Counted from the stretch's first letter, positions 35,983 through 45,059 are shown. The stretch is 64,000 nt of DNA from Corynebacterium crudilactis (GCF_001643015.1 NZ_CP015622.1:199358-263357), one strand, 5' to 3'. Numbers and translations are program-made. The notes: generated by a model not told the origin, from the letters alone.

Positions 35983-36433
35983 GGTTTCCTTGCAGAGTTC
36001 CAGTGATGTGATCAATGAGGGGGTCGAGGACAGCGACGGCATCGCGCGCGGCACCTGTGGAACCGGGCAGTGCCATGATGAATGTGCGGCCGATGATGCC
36101 GGCAACAGTGCGGGAAAGCACAGTCGTAGGCACAGCCTGCATGCTGTAATTCCAAAAAGCGTGCGCGATGCCAGGGATTTCCTTATTCAATCGCGGCAGC
36201 AAAGTATCTACCGTGATGTCATCGGGAGTCAGTCCCGTGCCGCCGGAGATGAGCACAACCTGCGGATATTTCAACTCGTCTAGGTATGCGGGCAGGTCTG
36301 CGTCAGCGACAATGACAGCATCGGGTGTATCAAAACCTTTCGAGCGCAACCACGCGACAAGGATGGGGCCGGAGCGATCTTTATAGACACCGGCTGCCGC
36401 GCGCGTGGATGCGACGATCACCAAAGCGGTCAT
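35972..36433 (-). CDS. mog: molybdopterin adenylyltransferase (Mog/MoaB family)
   Basis: 153 residues with a MogA/MoaB fold: [18 protein letters not shown] at the start, [13 protein letters not shown] near 62 that binds molybdopterin, and [14 protein letters not shown] in the last third. It adenylylates molybdopterin ahead of metal insertion by MoeA. It overlaps moaC (ATGA) and moaE, so it is in a tight operon. MogA and MoaB cannot be separated by eye; the role is the same in either case. Confidence 0.88.
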   Translation of the reverse strand: MTALVIVASTRAAAGVYKDRSGPILVAWLRSKGFDTPDAVIVADADLPAYLDELKYPQVVLISGGTGLTPDDITVDTLLPRLNKEIPGIAHAFWNYSMQAVPTTVLSRTVAGIIGRTFIMALPGSTGAARDAVAVLDPLIDHITGTLQGNHEH

Positions 36434-36900
36434 TGCACAGCCCAGTCACCAGATTTACCACCAGTTTTTTCCAGCACGCGAATGCCATCAATCACGGCCA
36501 TTTTATCCACGGCCTTGATCATGTCGTACACCGTCAGCGCAGCGGTGCTCACCGCAGTCAGCGCCTCCATTTCCACGCCAGTCACCCCACGCGTTTTCAC
36601 AGACGCCTCAATGCGCACACCATTCTCAAGCTCCTCAAAATCCACCGTAATTTTGCCGAGCGGCAGCGGGTGGCACAGCGGAATAATCTCCGGCGTCTTC
36701 TTCGCCCCCATAATCCCCGCAATCCGCGCTACAGGCAGCGCGTCGCCTTTAGGCAGACCAGCACTAAATAGCAGCTTGACGACGTCCCCCCTCATCTTCA
36801 CAAACCCTTCGGCAACAGCAGTTCTCGACGTTTCATTTTTGCCCGTCACATCCACCATATGTGCGGAACCGTCTTCTCGAACGTGGGTGAGCTCGCTCAT
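36430..36900 (-). CDS. moaC: cyclic pyranopterin monophosphate synthase MoaC
   Basis: 156 residues, the standard length. Motifs [37 protein letters not shown], the metal/active-site [10 protein letters not shown] and [14 protein letters not shown] are textbook MoaC. It performs the second half of the first Mo-cofactor step after MoaA; no moaA is in this window. It starts 14 bases after the moeA stop and overlaps mog by 4 bases. Confidence 0.95.
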   Translation of the reverse strand: MSELTHVREDGSAHMVDVTGKNETSRTAVAEGFVKMRGDVVKLLFSAGLPKGDALPVARIAGIMGAKKTPEIIPLCHPLPLGKITVDFEELENGVRIEASVKTRGVTGVEMEALTAVSTAALTVYDMIKAVDKMAVIDGIRVLEKTGGKSGDWAVQ

Positions 36901-36914
36901 TAAATTAACTCCTG

Positions 36915-38102
36915 TTAGTTGAATGGGTAGATCTTAACGATGTCGTTTTCCTCCACCGTAGTCCGCGCCGGGATCCTGATCAGACAGTTGGCTGTGGCAG
37001 CTTGAACCAGCAGGTGGGAACTGGTGCCGAGGAGAGGCGTGGCGAGGACCTTGCCGTTGGCATAATTGATGGTTCCGCGAAGGAATTGTTCCCGGTTGTC
37101 TTGCAAGCCCTGGACCGGGGCGGTGATGTGGGCATCGAGGTGGCGGAGCGGCTCGCGGTTGAGCGCTGGCGCGACGAAAAGTGTGAAACTCACCAAAGTG
37201 GAAATCGGATTTCCGGGAAGTGAAATGACAGGAGTTTCAGCAAAAGTGGAGATGCCTTGTGGGCCGCCAGGTTGCTGATCGACATGCCCAAACCAGGAGT
37301 TCGGGGAGTCTTCGAGGATCTGCCTGAACACCTCAAATTTTCCGTGGCTGATACCGCCAGAGGTGATGATGGCATCTGGTTGGTACTGGTCAATGGCGTT
37401 GTCCAGTTCAAAGCGGAGTCGTTCCGGATCGTCGTTGGTGTGTAGTCCTGCGATGACCTCGATGTTGTTGCGGGCGCACAGGGAACGAAGCAGAGGGCCG
37501 TTGGCGTCGGGGATCGTGGCGGGGCCGTGCTGTTCTGAAATTTCAGACCCGCCGGTGATGATGAGGACACGTGGCTTTGCTGCGACTTCAATGCTCTTGA
37601 TCGACTGACTAGCCAACACCCCGCTGTGCACCGAGTTAAGCTCCGTACCTGCTGGAATGATCTCGTCGCCGGCAGTAATATCCGAACCCTGCAGGCGGAG
37701 GAACTGCCCCGGTGGGGTGGCGGGAATTTTTACCTGTGGGGCGTCGAAATTTCCCGGTGTGGTTTTCTCCACAGGAATGATCGCGGCGGTGTTTTTAGGA
37801 AGGCGCGCACCCGTCATAATCGGCGCGATGTCTTTTTCGATGCCTCGTGGGTACCACTGATCAGGATCATGACCAGCGGGAATGGTTGGACCGACTGCGA
37901 AGGTGCCACCGTTAAGATGTGAGGGGCCAAGCGCGAAGCCATCCATTTGGGAATTATCAAAACGTGGCGAATCCCACTGCGCAGTGACCGCTGAAAACGT
38001 GCGGCGTCCCAACGCTTCGCGCAGATTCACGAACGTGGACTTTTGTGGGGGAAGCAGCGCTGAAATTTCTGCCAAATGTTGCTCCGGCGAACGAGACATC
38101 AA
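36915..38102 (-). CDS. moeA: molybdopterin molybdenumtransferase MoeA
   Basis: 395 residues: [14 protein letters not shown] near 40-53 (domain I), PIMTGARLP near 90, the ITGGSEI and [14 protein letters not shown] molybdopterin-binding motifs near 180 and 245, and [14 protein letters not shown]. It inserts molybdate into adenylyl-molybdopterin. Two consecutive ATGs open the frame. It begins directly after the modB stop, joining molybdate uptake and cofactor synthesis in one unit. Confidence 0.93.
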   Translation of the reverse strand: MMSRSPEQHLAEISALLPPQKSTFVNLREALGRRTFSAVTAQWDSPRFDNSQMDGFALGPSHLNGGTFAVGPTIPAGHDPDQWYPRGIEKDIAPIMTGARLPKNTAAIIPVEKTTPGNFDAPQVKIPATPPGQFLRLQGSDITAGDEIIPAGTELNSVHSGVLASQSIKSIEVAAKPRVLIITGGSEISEQHGPATIPDANGPLLRSLCARNNIEVIAGLHTNDDPERLRFELDNAIDQYQPDAIITSGGISHGKFEVFRQILEDSPNSWFGHVDQQPGGPQGISTFAETPVISLPGNPISTLVSFTLFVAPALNREPLRHLDAHITAPVQGLQDNREQFLRGTINYANGKVLATPLLGTSSHLLVQAATANCLIRIPARTTVEENDIVKIYPFN

Positions 38103-38954
38103 TTAAACCTTTCTCACCTTGGAAAACAATCGTAACGCTCCGATGGCTCCAATGATGAGGACATAGACAGCCAAAAGCATAATCACCGCTCCCAAGGCTT
38201 TATCCATGTCATTGGAACTCAAACCAAGCTCAATATGCAACGGAATGGTGCGGGTAACACCTGCAATATTTCCAGCAAAAGTCAGTGTCGCACCATACTC
38301 GCCCAACGCCCTGGCGAATCCCAAAATCATGCCGGTGAAAATTCCAGGCATGGCCAGCGGAATGATCATCTTGTGCATGATCTCCCAGCGGGTTGCGCCT
38401 TCAGTAGCTGCGATTTCCTCAAACTGCTTTGGAATGCCACGCAGTGCAGTAGTCACAGTGGAAATGAAAAACGGCAAGGCCACAAACACCTGGGCAAACA
38501 CCACAGCCGTGGTGGTAAAAGCAATCGGCAATCCAACCTGATCAAACCAAGAACCTAAAAGACCACGCCTGCCCCACAAAAAAGTCAGCGCCAAACCAGA
38601 CACCACCGGCGACAACACCAAAGGAGCATAAACCAGCACCGTCAAAACAGATGTCACCCTGGGGTGCGAACGCTCATATAAATGCAGCGCCAACGCCAGC
38701 GGGAAACCCATAATTGCGCACAGTGCGGTAGAAAACAGAGCAGTTCCGATAGATAACCGTGCGGTTTCTAAAGCTTCCGGCGCTGTAAGCAACTCCCATG
38801 ACCTATCCCATGGGATCTGCAACAGCAAAGCAAAAATAGGTCCAATGATCAGCAGCATCGCCAGGGTGGCCGGGATGAGCAGCCACCCTGGGAGGATATG
38901 ATTCTCGCTTCGACGCGTCTTTGTTTTTGGTGCTTTAGTTTGTGCCAAAACCAT
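38103..38954 (-). CDS. modB: molybdate ABC transporter permease ModB
   Basis: About 283 residues, start taken at the ATG at 38954, inside the end of modA (20-base overlap); a longer frame to 38978 is less likely. Six membrane helices are visible and the permease EAA loop reads EEIAATEGATRWEIMHKMIIPLAMPG in its conserved form (EIAATEGATRWEI). It transports molybdate handed over by ModA, powered by the ATPase encoded at 40155-41069. Confidence 0.9.
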   Translation of the reverse strand: MVLAQTKAPKTKTRRSENHILPGWLLIPATLAMLLIIGPIFALLLQIPWDRSWELLTAPEALETARLSIGTALFSTALCAIMGFPLALALHLYERSHPRVTSVLTVLVYAPLVLSPVVSGLALTFLWGRRGLLGSWFDQVGLPIAFTTTAVVFAQVFVALPFFISTVTTALRGIPKQFEEIAATEGATRWEIMHKMIIPLAMPGIFTGMILGFARALGEYGATLTFAGNIAGVTRTIPLHIELGLSSNDMDKALGAVIMLLAVYVLIIGAIGALRLFSKVRKV

Positions 38955-39741
38955 AGCTGGCAAGGATCTCCTTGGCACGATCGCTGCTGAGGAACTCTGC
39001 GAAAGCCTTCGCTACCTCATTGTCTTCACCGGAGGTGGTCAATGCCATTGGGTATTCGTTGGCGTCGATACCTTCGAGTTCAATGACAGTGTTGTCCTGA
39101 GTTTTAGCCAAAGACTGAGCATCGGTTTGGTAAACAAAGCCCGCATCAACTGCACCGGTGGAAATCTTCGTGGCGACATCAGCAACATTGGCTTCCTCAG
39201 AGCTGGTGTTCAACTCGATGTCTGCGTAGTCCAAAGCCTCGTGGGTGATGGTTCCACATGGAACTTCAGGAGCGCAGATAGCAACGAGGGAGTCCTTGAC
39301 GTCGGCAAGCTCTGAAATTTCGCCGGGGTTGCCGTCTGCGGTGACCAGCACCAGCTTGTTGGTAGCGATGACCTTCGAGGTTGCGCCGGCAAATTCTGGA
39401 AGTGCCAGCGCATCGTCCATGTTGGCGATGTCCGCAGAAATGAACAGATCAGATGGTGCGCCTTCGCTGATCTGGCGAACCAGCGCGGAAGAACCAGCGA
39501 AGTTAAACTCCAACTTTGCATCAGGATTGTCTTCGTTGAACGCAGCCGCGAGATCCTCAGCAACGTTGGTCAAAGATGCCGCAGCGAAAACGCTAGCAGT
39601 TCCGGAAACCCCAGCTGCTTCGGTAGCAGAGGCATTCTGGGTGGTAGTGCTTGCGGTGTCTGAAGAAGAGCACGCTACGAGTGAGATACCCGCCGAAATA
39701 GTGATGAAACTGTAGAGAGCTCGACGGATACTTTTGTTCAT
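38935..39741 (-). CDS. modA: molybdate-binding lipoprotein ModA
   Basis: 268 residues. A signal peptide ends in the lipobox LVACSS with Cys24 as lipid anchor. The binding fold has SVFAAASLTNVAEDLAAAF, FNFAGSSALVRQI (oxyanion-binding Ser pair), APSDLFISAD and AGFVYQTDA, the usual ModA order. AGGAAAGG is about 9 bases before the ATG. A 34-base sequence covering this ribosome site is repeated 102 bases upstream. It heads a run modA-modB-moeA-moaC-mog-moaE-moeB. Confidence 0.93.
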   Translation of the reverse strand: MNKSIRRALYSFITISAGISLVACSSSDTASTTTQNASATEAAGVSGTASVFAAASLTNVAEDLAAAFNEDNPDAKLEFNFAGSSALVRQISEGAPSDLFISADIANMDDALALPEFAGATSKVIATNKLVLVTADGNPGEISELADVKDSLVAICAPEVPCGTITHEALDYADIELNTSSEEANVADVATKISTGAVDAGFVYQTDAQSLAKTQDNTVIELEGIDANEYPMALTTSGEDNEVAKAFAEFLSSDRAKEILASYGFGTN

Positions 39742-39746
39742 CTGAG

Positions 39747-39883
39747 TGCCTTTCCTACGGTAAGTTCAGTGCTTAATCAGCATAACTGTGGGGTGGGAAA
39801 CTTTCAGTGGGATTGGGTGGAAATTAAACGCTCCTTGTTTAAGTACTGCGCCTTTCCTACGATTAGTTCAGTACTTAATCCAG
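39747..39883. repeat. imperfect direct repeat in the modA-moaD divergent promoter region
   Basis: Copy A, 39747-39780, begins TGCCTTTCCTACGG and ends GTTCAGTGCTTAATC; copy B, 39849-39883, begins CGCCTTTCCTACGA and ends GTTCAGTACTTAATC. They match at about 29 of 34 positions. Copy A covers the modA leader and ribosome site; copy B lies near the moaD promoter. A tandem duplication or paired operator is possible. Confidence 0.7.
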
Positions 39884-39900
39884 AGGGAAGTTTCAACAAC

Positions 39901-40158
39901 ATGGACATTCATTATTTTGCGGCAGCTCGGGCAGCTCGTGGGGTGGCGCAGGAAACTGTGGCACCAAGTGAACTTACACTCAGCGATCTGCTGAAACAGC
40001 TCGGTGAGCAGCACACTGAAACCACCGCAGCGGGCATGACGTTGGCGCAGGTGTTTGATCGCTGCACCTTCCTTATCGATGGCCGTTCGGCTGATTCTTC
40101 CGCCTCGCTCAGCGGGGCATCACGAGTGGATGTGCTCCCTCCTTTTGCAGGCGGCTAG
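39901..40158 (+). CDS. moaD: molybdopterin synthase sulfur carrier MoaD
   Basis: 85 residues with a ubiquitin-like pattern: MDIHYFAAARAARG, a central LSDLLKQLGEQH helix, and the C-terminal VLPPFAGG ending in Gly-Gly, the tail that is thiocarboxylated after activation by MoeB. AGAGGG lies before the ATG. It is transcribed alone, divergent from modA, and overlaps the convergent modC gene by 4 bases. Synteny with moaE and moeB supports the assignment over ThiS. Confidence 0.9.
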   Translation: MDIHYFAAARAARGVAQETVAPSELTLSDLLKQLGEQHTETTAAGMTLAQVFDRCTFLIDGRSADSSASLSGASRVDVLPPFAGG

Positions 40159-41069
40159 AAACTAAACACCTTCTTCTGGGTTAGCGTGACGCTTTCGCCG
40201 ACGTCGAATTTTTCCTCCGACACGGCGTGCCCCTCGGTGGTTTGCACAAGCCACTCGCGGCCCAAATACGTCACGGCTTCCACGGTCGCAGTGCCACCGC
40301 GGGTGAGCTGGGCGTCTTCGGGTCGCCATGCCTCCACGGCGTCCCCACGCCGGCGCACATTGAGCTCGGTGGGGGAGAGGAACTCGGCTATTTCTAGGGT
40401 TTTTGGCTTTTCGACGAGCTCCTCCGCCTCACCAACCTGCGCGACTTGGCCATCTACCAGCACGACAATTTGGTCGGCGAGCGCGAATGCCTCGGATTTG
40501 CTGTGGGTGACGTATACAAACGTCAGTCCCAACGATTGTTGAATTTTGCGCAGATCGGCCACAATATCGCGGGCTAAGGCTTGGTCGAGGTGGGCCATCG
40601 GTTCGTCGAAAAGGTAAACCTCTACGTCTCTGACCAGTGCTCGAGCAATGCCGACGCGCTGTTTTTGCCCGCCGGAGAGCTCGGTAATTTTCCGGCGGGC
40701 GAGGGGAGCAATTTCGAGCATCTCCAAAACATCACTCACCCGCTTTTTCACCACCTCATCTGCAGTATTGGTGGCTTTGAGCTTGAGCGGAAATGCCACG
40801 TTTTCCCTCACATTAAGGTGCGGATACAAAGGCGAATCCTGGAAACACAGCGCAGTGTCACCCAGCTTGGCGATCTTATTCCCAATGCTCACGGTGCCTT
40901 CATCGGGTGAATCAAGGCCTGCCAGCAAACGCAGTAACGTGGTTTTACCGCTACCGGACGGCCCGATGATGGCGGTGATGGAGCCTGAGGGGACGGTCAA
41001 TGACACATCGTTCAAGGCGGTGGCATCACCGAAAAACCTTGATACGTGGTCAATGCTCAGATCCGCCAT
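40155..41069 (-). CDS. modC: ABC transporter ATPase, probable ModC
   Basis: 304 residues: Walker A GPSGSGKTT at 36-44, signature ELSGGQKQRVGIARAL, Walker B VYLFDEPMAHLD, H-loop YVTHS, then a regulatory C-terminal domain with AWRPEDAQL, which resembles the TOBE type of sugar/polyamine ATPases more than the Mop-type of classical ModC. Its place next to moaD and near modA-modB, which otherwise lack an ATPase, supports ModC. It follows the holin-like gene by 2 bases, so it may be expressed from the aminotransferase promoter rather than with modAB. Confidence 0.75.
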   Translation of the reverse strand: MADLSIDHVSRFFGDATALNDVSLTVPSGSITAIIGPSGSGKTTLLRLLAGLDSPDEGTVSIGNKIAKLGDTALCFQDSPLYPHLNVRENVAFPLKLKATNTADEVVKKRVSDVLEMLEIAPLARRKITELSGGQKQRVGIARALVRDVEVYLFDEPMAHLDQALARDIVADLRKIQQSLGLTFVYVTHSKSEAFALADQIVVLVDGQVAQVGEAEELVEKPKTLEIAEFLSPTELNVRRRGDAVEAWRPEDAQLTRGGTATVEAVTYLGREWLVQTTEGHAVSEEKFDVGESVTLTQKKVFSF

Positions 41070-41071
41070 GG

Positions 41072-41494
41072 TTAGTCCTTTTTTGCACCGAGGAGGCCGG
41101 TAATGGGGCCAAGAACCCAGTTCACTAACGCCAGCACAATCGCACCCCAGAAGGCCGCACCGAAGGTTTCAATGTGTAGACCGAAACCGATCAAATCTGA
41201 CACATACTCCGCCAGCAGCATGATTACCGCGTTGATGACCAGGGAGAACAGACCCAAGGTGATGATTGTCAACGGCAAACCAAGCAGCTTCAAGACGGGT
41301 TTCACCGTGGCATTCAACACGACAATGATTGCTGCCACCGCCAGGAATGTCAGCAGATTGTCATGCTGACCGTCCTGATAGAGAGGTGTGGTGGGAAAAC
41401 TCAGGGAGATGCCGTCGATAAGCTTAATAACCACCCACAACGCCACCGCGCCTGCTGCGGTGCGCACCGCAAAACGCCAAAGACTACCCAGCAT
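41072..41494 (-). CDS. phage-holin-4-like four-helix membrane protein
   Basis: 140 residues with four hydrophobic segments (RTAAGAVALWVVIKLI, LTFLAVAAIIVVLNATVKPVL, LPLTIITLGLFSLVINAVIMLLA, FWGAIVLALVNWVLG). The N-x-x-V-K-P-V-L and LP-x-x-I-x-T-L-G-L-F motifs identify the family named after phage holin 4, which in actinobacteria is an ordinary chromosomal membrane protein of unknown role. It overlaps the aminotransferase gene by 11 bases and precedes modC by 2. Confidence 0.78.
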   Translation of the reverse strand: MLGSLWRFAVRTAAGAVALWVVIKLIDGISLSFPTTPLYQDGQHDNLLTFLAVAAIIVVLNATVKPVLKLLGLPLTIITLGLFSLVINAVIMLLAEYVSDLIGFGLHIETFGAAFWGAIVLALVNWVLGPITGLLGAKKD

Positions 41495-42509
41495 TGATGG
41501 CCTCCCACGCGCGCAGCAGCTTGTCAGTTTCCTCGGCGTTGGTCACCGAAATGCGCGCACCCTCGGGGAACGCGCGAATCACGATGCCGTGCTCGGCCAA
41601 TTTAGCCGCCAACTCAGCGGCGCCCTCGCCCGGCAGCCAGACGAAATTGGCCTGCGTCGGCGCAGCACCAAGCGCTGCCACCACAGCATCACGCTTTTCG
41701 ACGGTTTCCTCCACCCGTTCCATCAACTCATCGGCAGAATTCAAACTCGCAAGCGCTGCCGCCTGAGCTGCTGAATTCACCGCGAAAGGAATAGCCACCT
41801 TATTCATCGCTGCGATGATCTCTGCGTTTCCGAAGGCGTAACCAACACGCAAGCCCGCCAGGCCATACGCCTTGGAGAACGTGCGCAAACCAATCACGTT
41901 GTCGTGGCGGTGGATTTCCTCAGTGGCAACTGGGGTGTCGTCCGCGCGGTTGAACTCAAAATAAGCCTCATCCAGCCCAACAACGACATCGTTTGGAACC
42001 TTTTCCATGAAATTATCAAACTGCGCCTGGGTGATGGTGGTGCCCGAAGGATTGTTGGGGTTGCAGATGAAAATCAGGCGGGTCTTATCAGTGATCGCGG
42101 CTGCCATCGCATCAAGATCATGATTCTGATCAGCAGTCAGCGGAATGGCAACAGGAGTGGCGCCCGCGACCTGCGCGAAAATTGGATAAGCCTCAAAGCT
42201 GCGCCATGGAAAAATGACCTCATCGCCCTGAGCGCACGTTGCCTGAACCAGCTGTTGACACAGCGCAGACGAGCCGCAACCTACCGTGACCTGGTCAAAC
42301 TCAACCTCTAAATGCTCTGCAAGAGCCTCACGGAGCTCAACCGCACCCATATCCGGGTACCGATTAGCCCCCTGAGTAGCCTCCGTCACCGCATCAACTG
42401 CTGCCGGGAGAGGGGAAAAACTAACTTCATTACTAGATAACTTCGTAGCATCAACAAGACGACGGCCAGGGACATAAGTAGGGATAGTTGCCAAATCTGC
42501 TCTAATCAT
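41484..42509 (-). CDS. pat: aromatic aminotransferase, HisC family (Pat/AroT)
   Basis: 341 residues of the HisC-like class I/II fold: GCGSSALCQQLVQA, CNPNNPSGTTI (cofactor and substrate binding), GLDEAYFEFN, and the PLP Lys in RTFSKAYGLAGLRVGYAFG near 217. Its ending (IVIRAFPEGARISV) fits the shorter actinobacterial aromatic aminotransferases rather than histidinol-phosphate aminotransferase, whose gene belongs in the his cluster. It would form phenylalanine or tyrosine from the keto acids; tyrA is 4.5 kb away. First gene of a minus-strand run with the holin-like gene and modC. Confidence 0.8.
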   Translation of the reverse strand: MIRADLATIPTYVPGRRLVDATKLSSNEVSFSPLPAAVDAVTEATQGANRYPDMGAVELREALAEHLEVEFDQVTVGCGSSALCQQLVQATCAQGDEVIFPWRSFEAYPIFAQVAGATPVAIPLTADQNHDLDAMAAAITDKTRLIFICNPNNPSGTTITQAQFDNFMEKVPNDVVVGLDEAYFEFNRADDTPVATEEIHRHDNVIGLRTFSKAYGLAGLRVGYAFGNAEIIAAMNKVAIPFAVNSAAQAAALASLNSADELMERVEETVEKRDAVVAALGAAPTQANFVWLPGEGAAELAAKLAEHGIVIRAFPEGARISVTNAEETDKLLRAWEAINAG

Positions 42510-42635
42510 GATTTACACAGTACTAGCCCCTATGGACACGCATCCGATTAAGTCATTTACCTGCAGGTTTGCTGAAATTTAGCAAGAGGGGGTACTGTAA
42601 CATATCGGTTCTATCGGCCAGCCCGAGCGAACTAA

Positions 42636-42724
42636 GGAGACGTGCCAGAGCGGCCGAATGGGACTCACTGCTAATGAGTTGTCCTCTTAACGGGGGACCG
42701 GAGGTTCAAATCCTCTCGTCTCCG
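42636..42724 (+). tRNA. tRNA-Ser (anticodon GCT)
   Basis: Acceptor GGAGACG/CGTCTCC, anticodon arm ACTCA-CTGCTAA-TGAGT giving GCT, long variable arm, and T-loop TTCAAAT. No encoded CCA. It lies 30 bases upstream of tRNA-Arg and is probably co-transcribed with it. Confidence 0.95.
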
Positions 42725-42753
42725 CTCTAGCTTGATTTCGATCAAGCGAGAAA

Positions 42754-42826
42754 GCGCCCGTAGCTCAACGGATAGAGCATCTGACTACGGATCAGAAGGT
42801 TGGGGGTTCGAATCCCTCCGGGCGCA
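42754..42826 (+). tRNA. tRNA-Arg (anticodon ACG), copy 1
   Basis: 73 bases; acceptor GCGCCCG/CGGGCGC, anticodon loop CTACGGA giving ACG, T-loop TTCGAAT. The wobble A34 is the target of TadA, encoded at 48544-49023. The sequence is identical to copy 2 at 46748-46820. Confidence 0.96.
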
Positions 42827-42831
42827 CAAGT

Positions 42832-42868
42832 AAAACCCCAGGCAAACACGCTGTTTGCCTGGGGTTTT
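42832..42868 (+). terminator. terminator of the tRNA-Ser/tRNA-Arg unit
   Basis: Perfect 16-bp stem AAAACCCCAGGCAAAC with loop ACGCT, ending in TTTT, six bases after tRNA-Arg copy 1. Confidence 0.85.
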
Positions 42869-43329
42869 GGTGTTCCTCCCTAACGCTGCCGAGTGTGATG
42901 GGGGTAAGCGTGTTGAAATAGCATGGAAAACTAGCCCCTCAGCACGGCATCCTGTAGTCGTATTACAGCTTCGCGTAGTTGTTTAACATGGGCTGAGTCT
43001 GAAAGCGCGAGTGCTTCCCTCAGTAGTGAGGTAAATTGCTGATCACTGAATTATGTCAGAAGTATCTTATCTATGACGCTGGACAGGATGTGGGTCGAAG
43101 CAGACATGTCTTCGGTGGTAGGCCTGGATGAGTCGCTTTCTGTGCGCGCTTCTAGCTTAAAGTTTATCGTCTCCGAATTATTCGTTGACTGTCCAGTGGA
43201 CTAAATGTCGTTTTCATGGATACAAACCTCAAGTACGGACCTAAGTTTGATTTTCCATAGTCTCGTATTTCTCTTGATAGGCTCAGGTGCGCATAAAAAC
43301 GAGGCCTGGTGCGAAAGAAGGTGTGTGCT
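42869..43329. other. gene-poor stretch upstream of mgtE
   Basis: About 460 bases without a firm gene. It contains the minus-strand coding-like remnant at 42931-43200 and the mgtE leader (GAAAGAAGG before the start). No other recognised element. Confidence 0.5.
42931..43200 (-). pseudogene. possible remnant of a small gene with an in-frame stop
   Basis: On the minus strand a 90-codon frame reads as two coding-like blocks, one Ser/Thr-rich (EARTESDSSRPTTEDMSAS) and one helical (LLREALALSDSAHVKQLREA, ending VIRLQDAVLRG), separated by a single TAA at 43053-43051. No start codon or ribosome site precedes the first block. It may be a decayed gene or chance. Not recognised. Confidence 0.25.
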
Positions 43330-44640
43330 ATGAAGGAATTGGAGCTGGGTGAGGCACGTGACGTTGCTGCAACGTTGGAGGCCATGCCGATCCAGGAAGT
43401 CATTGATCAGGTAGAGCGAACCCCAATTACTGAAGGTGCGGTGTTGCTGCGCCTTTTGAGTAAAGATCGATCGTTATTGGTTTTCGATGCCCTGAATCCC
43501 CGCCTTCAGGCTGATTTGATTGGTGCGTTCCAGGATGCGGAAGTGTTGGATTATTTTGCGGACCTGGACCCGGATGACCGCGTTTCGTTGCTGGATGAGC
43601 TGCCGGCGTCGATAGCCGATGAGCTGCTGCGCAGCCTTGACCCGCAGGCTAAGCAGGTTACGGAGCTGGTCCTGGGTTACGCAAAGCGGTCGGTTGGGCG
43701 TTGGATGTCGCCCCAGGTTTTATTGCTTTATGACGACATGTCCGTCGCCGAAGTCTTAGACCATGTGCGTAATCATGCTGCTGAGGCTGAAACGATATAT
43801 GCCTTACCTATTGTGAATCGTGCTCGACAGGTGGTCGGCGTGGTGTCGTTGCGAAAGCTGTTCATTGCGGATCCTGCATTGAAAGTTTCAGAGGTTATGG
43901 TACGCCCGGTTTCCGTTTTGGCTTCCGCGGATGCGGAGGAAACAGCTCGCTGGTTTTTGCAGCTGGACCTTGTCGCGATGCCTGTGGTGGATGAGTCGGA
44001 CATGCTTGTTGGCGTGCTGACCTTCGATGATGCGCAAGACATTGTGGAGCAAGCAGACTCAGAAGACTCTGCGCGTAGTGGTGGTTCCGAGCCCCTCCAG
44101 CAGCCGTATCTTTCCACGCCAATTCGTAAGCTGGTGAAATCGCGCATCGTATGGCTTCTGGTTTTGGCTGTGTCGGCAATTTTGACGGTTCAAGTTCTTG
44201 ATGTTTTCGAGGCCACCTTGGCCGAAGCTGTGGTCCTGGCACTGTTCATTCCGTTGCTCACCGGTACGGGCGGAAACACCGGAAACCAGGCTGCGACAAC
44301 CGTGACCCGTGCCCTCGCATTGGGTGACGTTCGAAAATCAGATGTTTTCCGAGTTCTGGGCAGAGAAATCCGCGTTGGCCTCATGCTAGGCGCATTGTTG
44401 GGTGCCGTTGGATTTTTGATTGCTTCTCTTGTTTACGGCGTGCCCGTGGGCACCGTCATTGGTCTGACATTGTTGGCGGTATGCACGATGGCTGCATCAG
44501 TTGGTGGTGTCATGCCAATTATTGCCAAGGCGATCGGCGCGGATCCTGCCGTGTTCTCCAATCCGTTTATTTCCACTTTTTGTGATGCAACTGGCCTCAT
44601 CATCTATTTTGCAATTGCCAAGGCGGTACTTGGAATCTAA
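43330..44640 (+). CDS. mgtE: magnesium transporter MgtE
   Basis: 436 residues. The start at the ATG at 43330 follows GAAAGAAGG by about 8 bases; an in-frame GTG at 43309 overlaps that site. An N-terminal superhelical domain (FDALNPRLQADLIGAF, DPDDRVSLLDELP) is followed by two CBS domains (VGVVSLRKLF, VGVLTFDDAQDIVE) and five membrane helices including LFIPLLTGTGGNTGNQAATTVTRAL, whose GGNTGNQ is the MgtE ion-path motif. CBS domains gate the channel by sensing Mg2+. Single gene between tRNA-Arg copy 1 and dccT. Confidence 0.92.
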   Translation: MKELELGEARDVAATLEAMPIQEVIDQVERTPITEGAVLLRLLSKDRSLLVFDALNPRLQADLIGAFQDAEVLDYFADLDPDDRVSLLDELPASIADELLRSLDPQAKQVTELVLGYAKRSVGRWMSPQVLLLYDDMSVAEVLDHVRNHAAEAETIYALPIVNRARQVVGVVSLRKLFIADPALKVSEVMVRPVSVLASADAEETARWFLQLDLVAMPVVDESDMLVGVLTFDDAQDIVEQADSEDSARSGGSEPLQQPYLSTPIRKLVKSRIVWLLVLAVSAILTVQVLDVFEATLAEAVVLALFIPLLTGTGGNTGNQAATTVTRALALGDVRKSDVFRVLGREIRVGLMLGALLGAVGFLIASLVYGVPVGTVIGLTLLAVCTMAASVGGVMPIIAKAIGADPAVFSNPFISTFCDATGLIIYFAIAKAVLGI

Positions 44641-44903
44641 AAGATTTTTGCTTTTCGACGTCCATTTCCAGTTCTTAACCGCGTTGGCCAGCCTGCCAGC
44701 TTCGGCATTTCTATGAAGTTTCTCTGTCGCGGTTAATCATCAAATTTGGAGCAAAGTTAAAAAAATTTTACTTCGCGTAACCATTGCACATTGGGGTGGG
44801 GCGGGTGTAATGCAAAACTTAGTAATATTTACCTACCGCCAAGAAACTAGTGGTCAGGCCAATCCTTTAAAAGGTGTGATGATTGACGGGGGAGGGGCTG
44901 AAC
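44641..44903. other. mgtE-dccT intergenic region
   Basis: AT-rich in its middle (near 44760-44830) and without a convincing gene. One CGTCGANAAGC copy lies just after the mgtE stop on the minus strand (44650-44660). The dccT promoter is expected here or within the following leader ORF, but no clear -35/-10 pair stands out. Confidence 0.4.
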
Positions 44904-45059
44904 GTGATCTTTCTGCCAATTCGCACTGCGAACGTTAATATTCCCTCGTTGGCTTACATGGTCATTGATGACCGGGCTGAATATGTGAGAAAATCCATCC
45001 CTTCTTTAAGCAAGGGAGTGAATTACAGAAAAGGATTGTTCAGCAATGAGCACACCTGA
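44904..45059 (+). CDS. leader ORF overlapping the dccT start
   Basis: 51 codons from a GTG with a strong ribosome site (GGAGGGG, 8 bases upstream). It ends at a TGA 14 bases inside dccT, in another frame. The peptide begins VIFLPIRTANVNIPSLAY and is not recognised. Its length, strong ribosome site and overlap suggest a leader that couples or limits dccT translation, but it may be chance. Confidence 0.35.
   Translation: MIFLPIRTANVNIPSLAYMVIDDRAEYVRKSIPSLSKGVNYRKGLFSNEHT

Noticed and set aside
41072..41494. Prophage remnant suggested by the holin-like gene
   Set aside because: The family is a common chromosomal membrane protein in actinobacteria; no other phage gene or attachment repeat is nearby, and it overlaps the aminotransferase gene.
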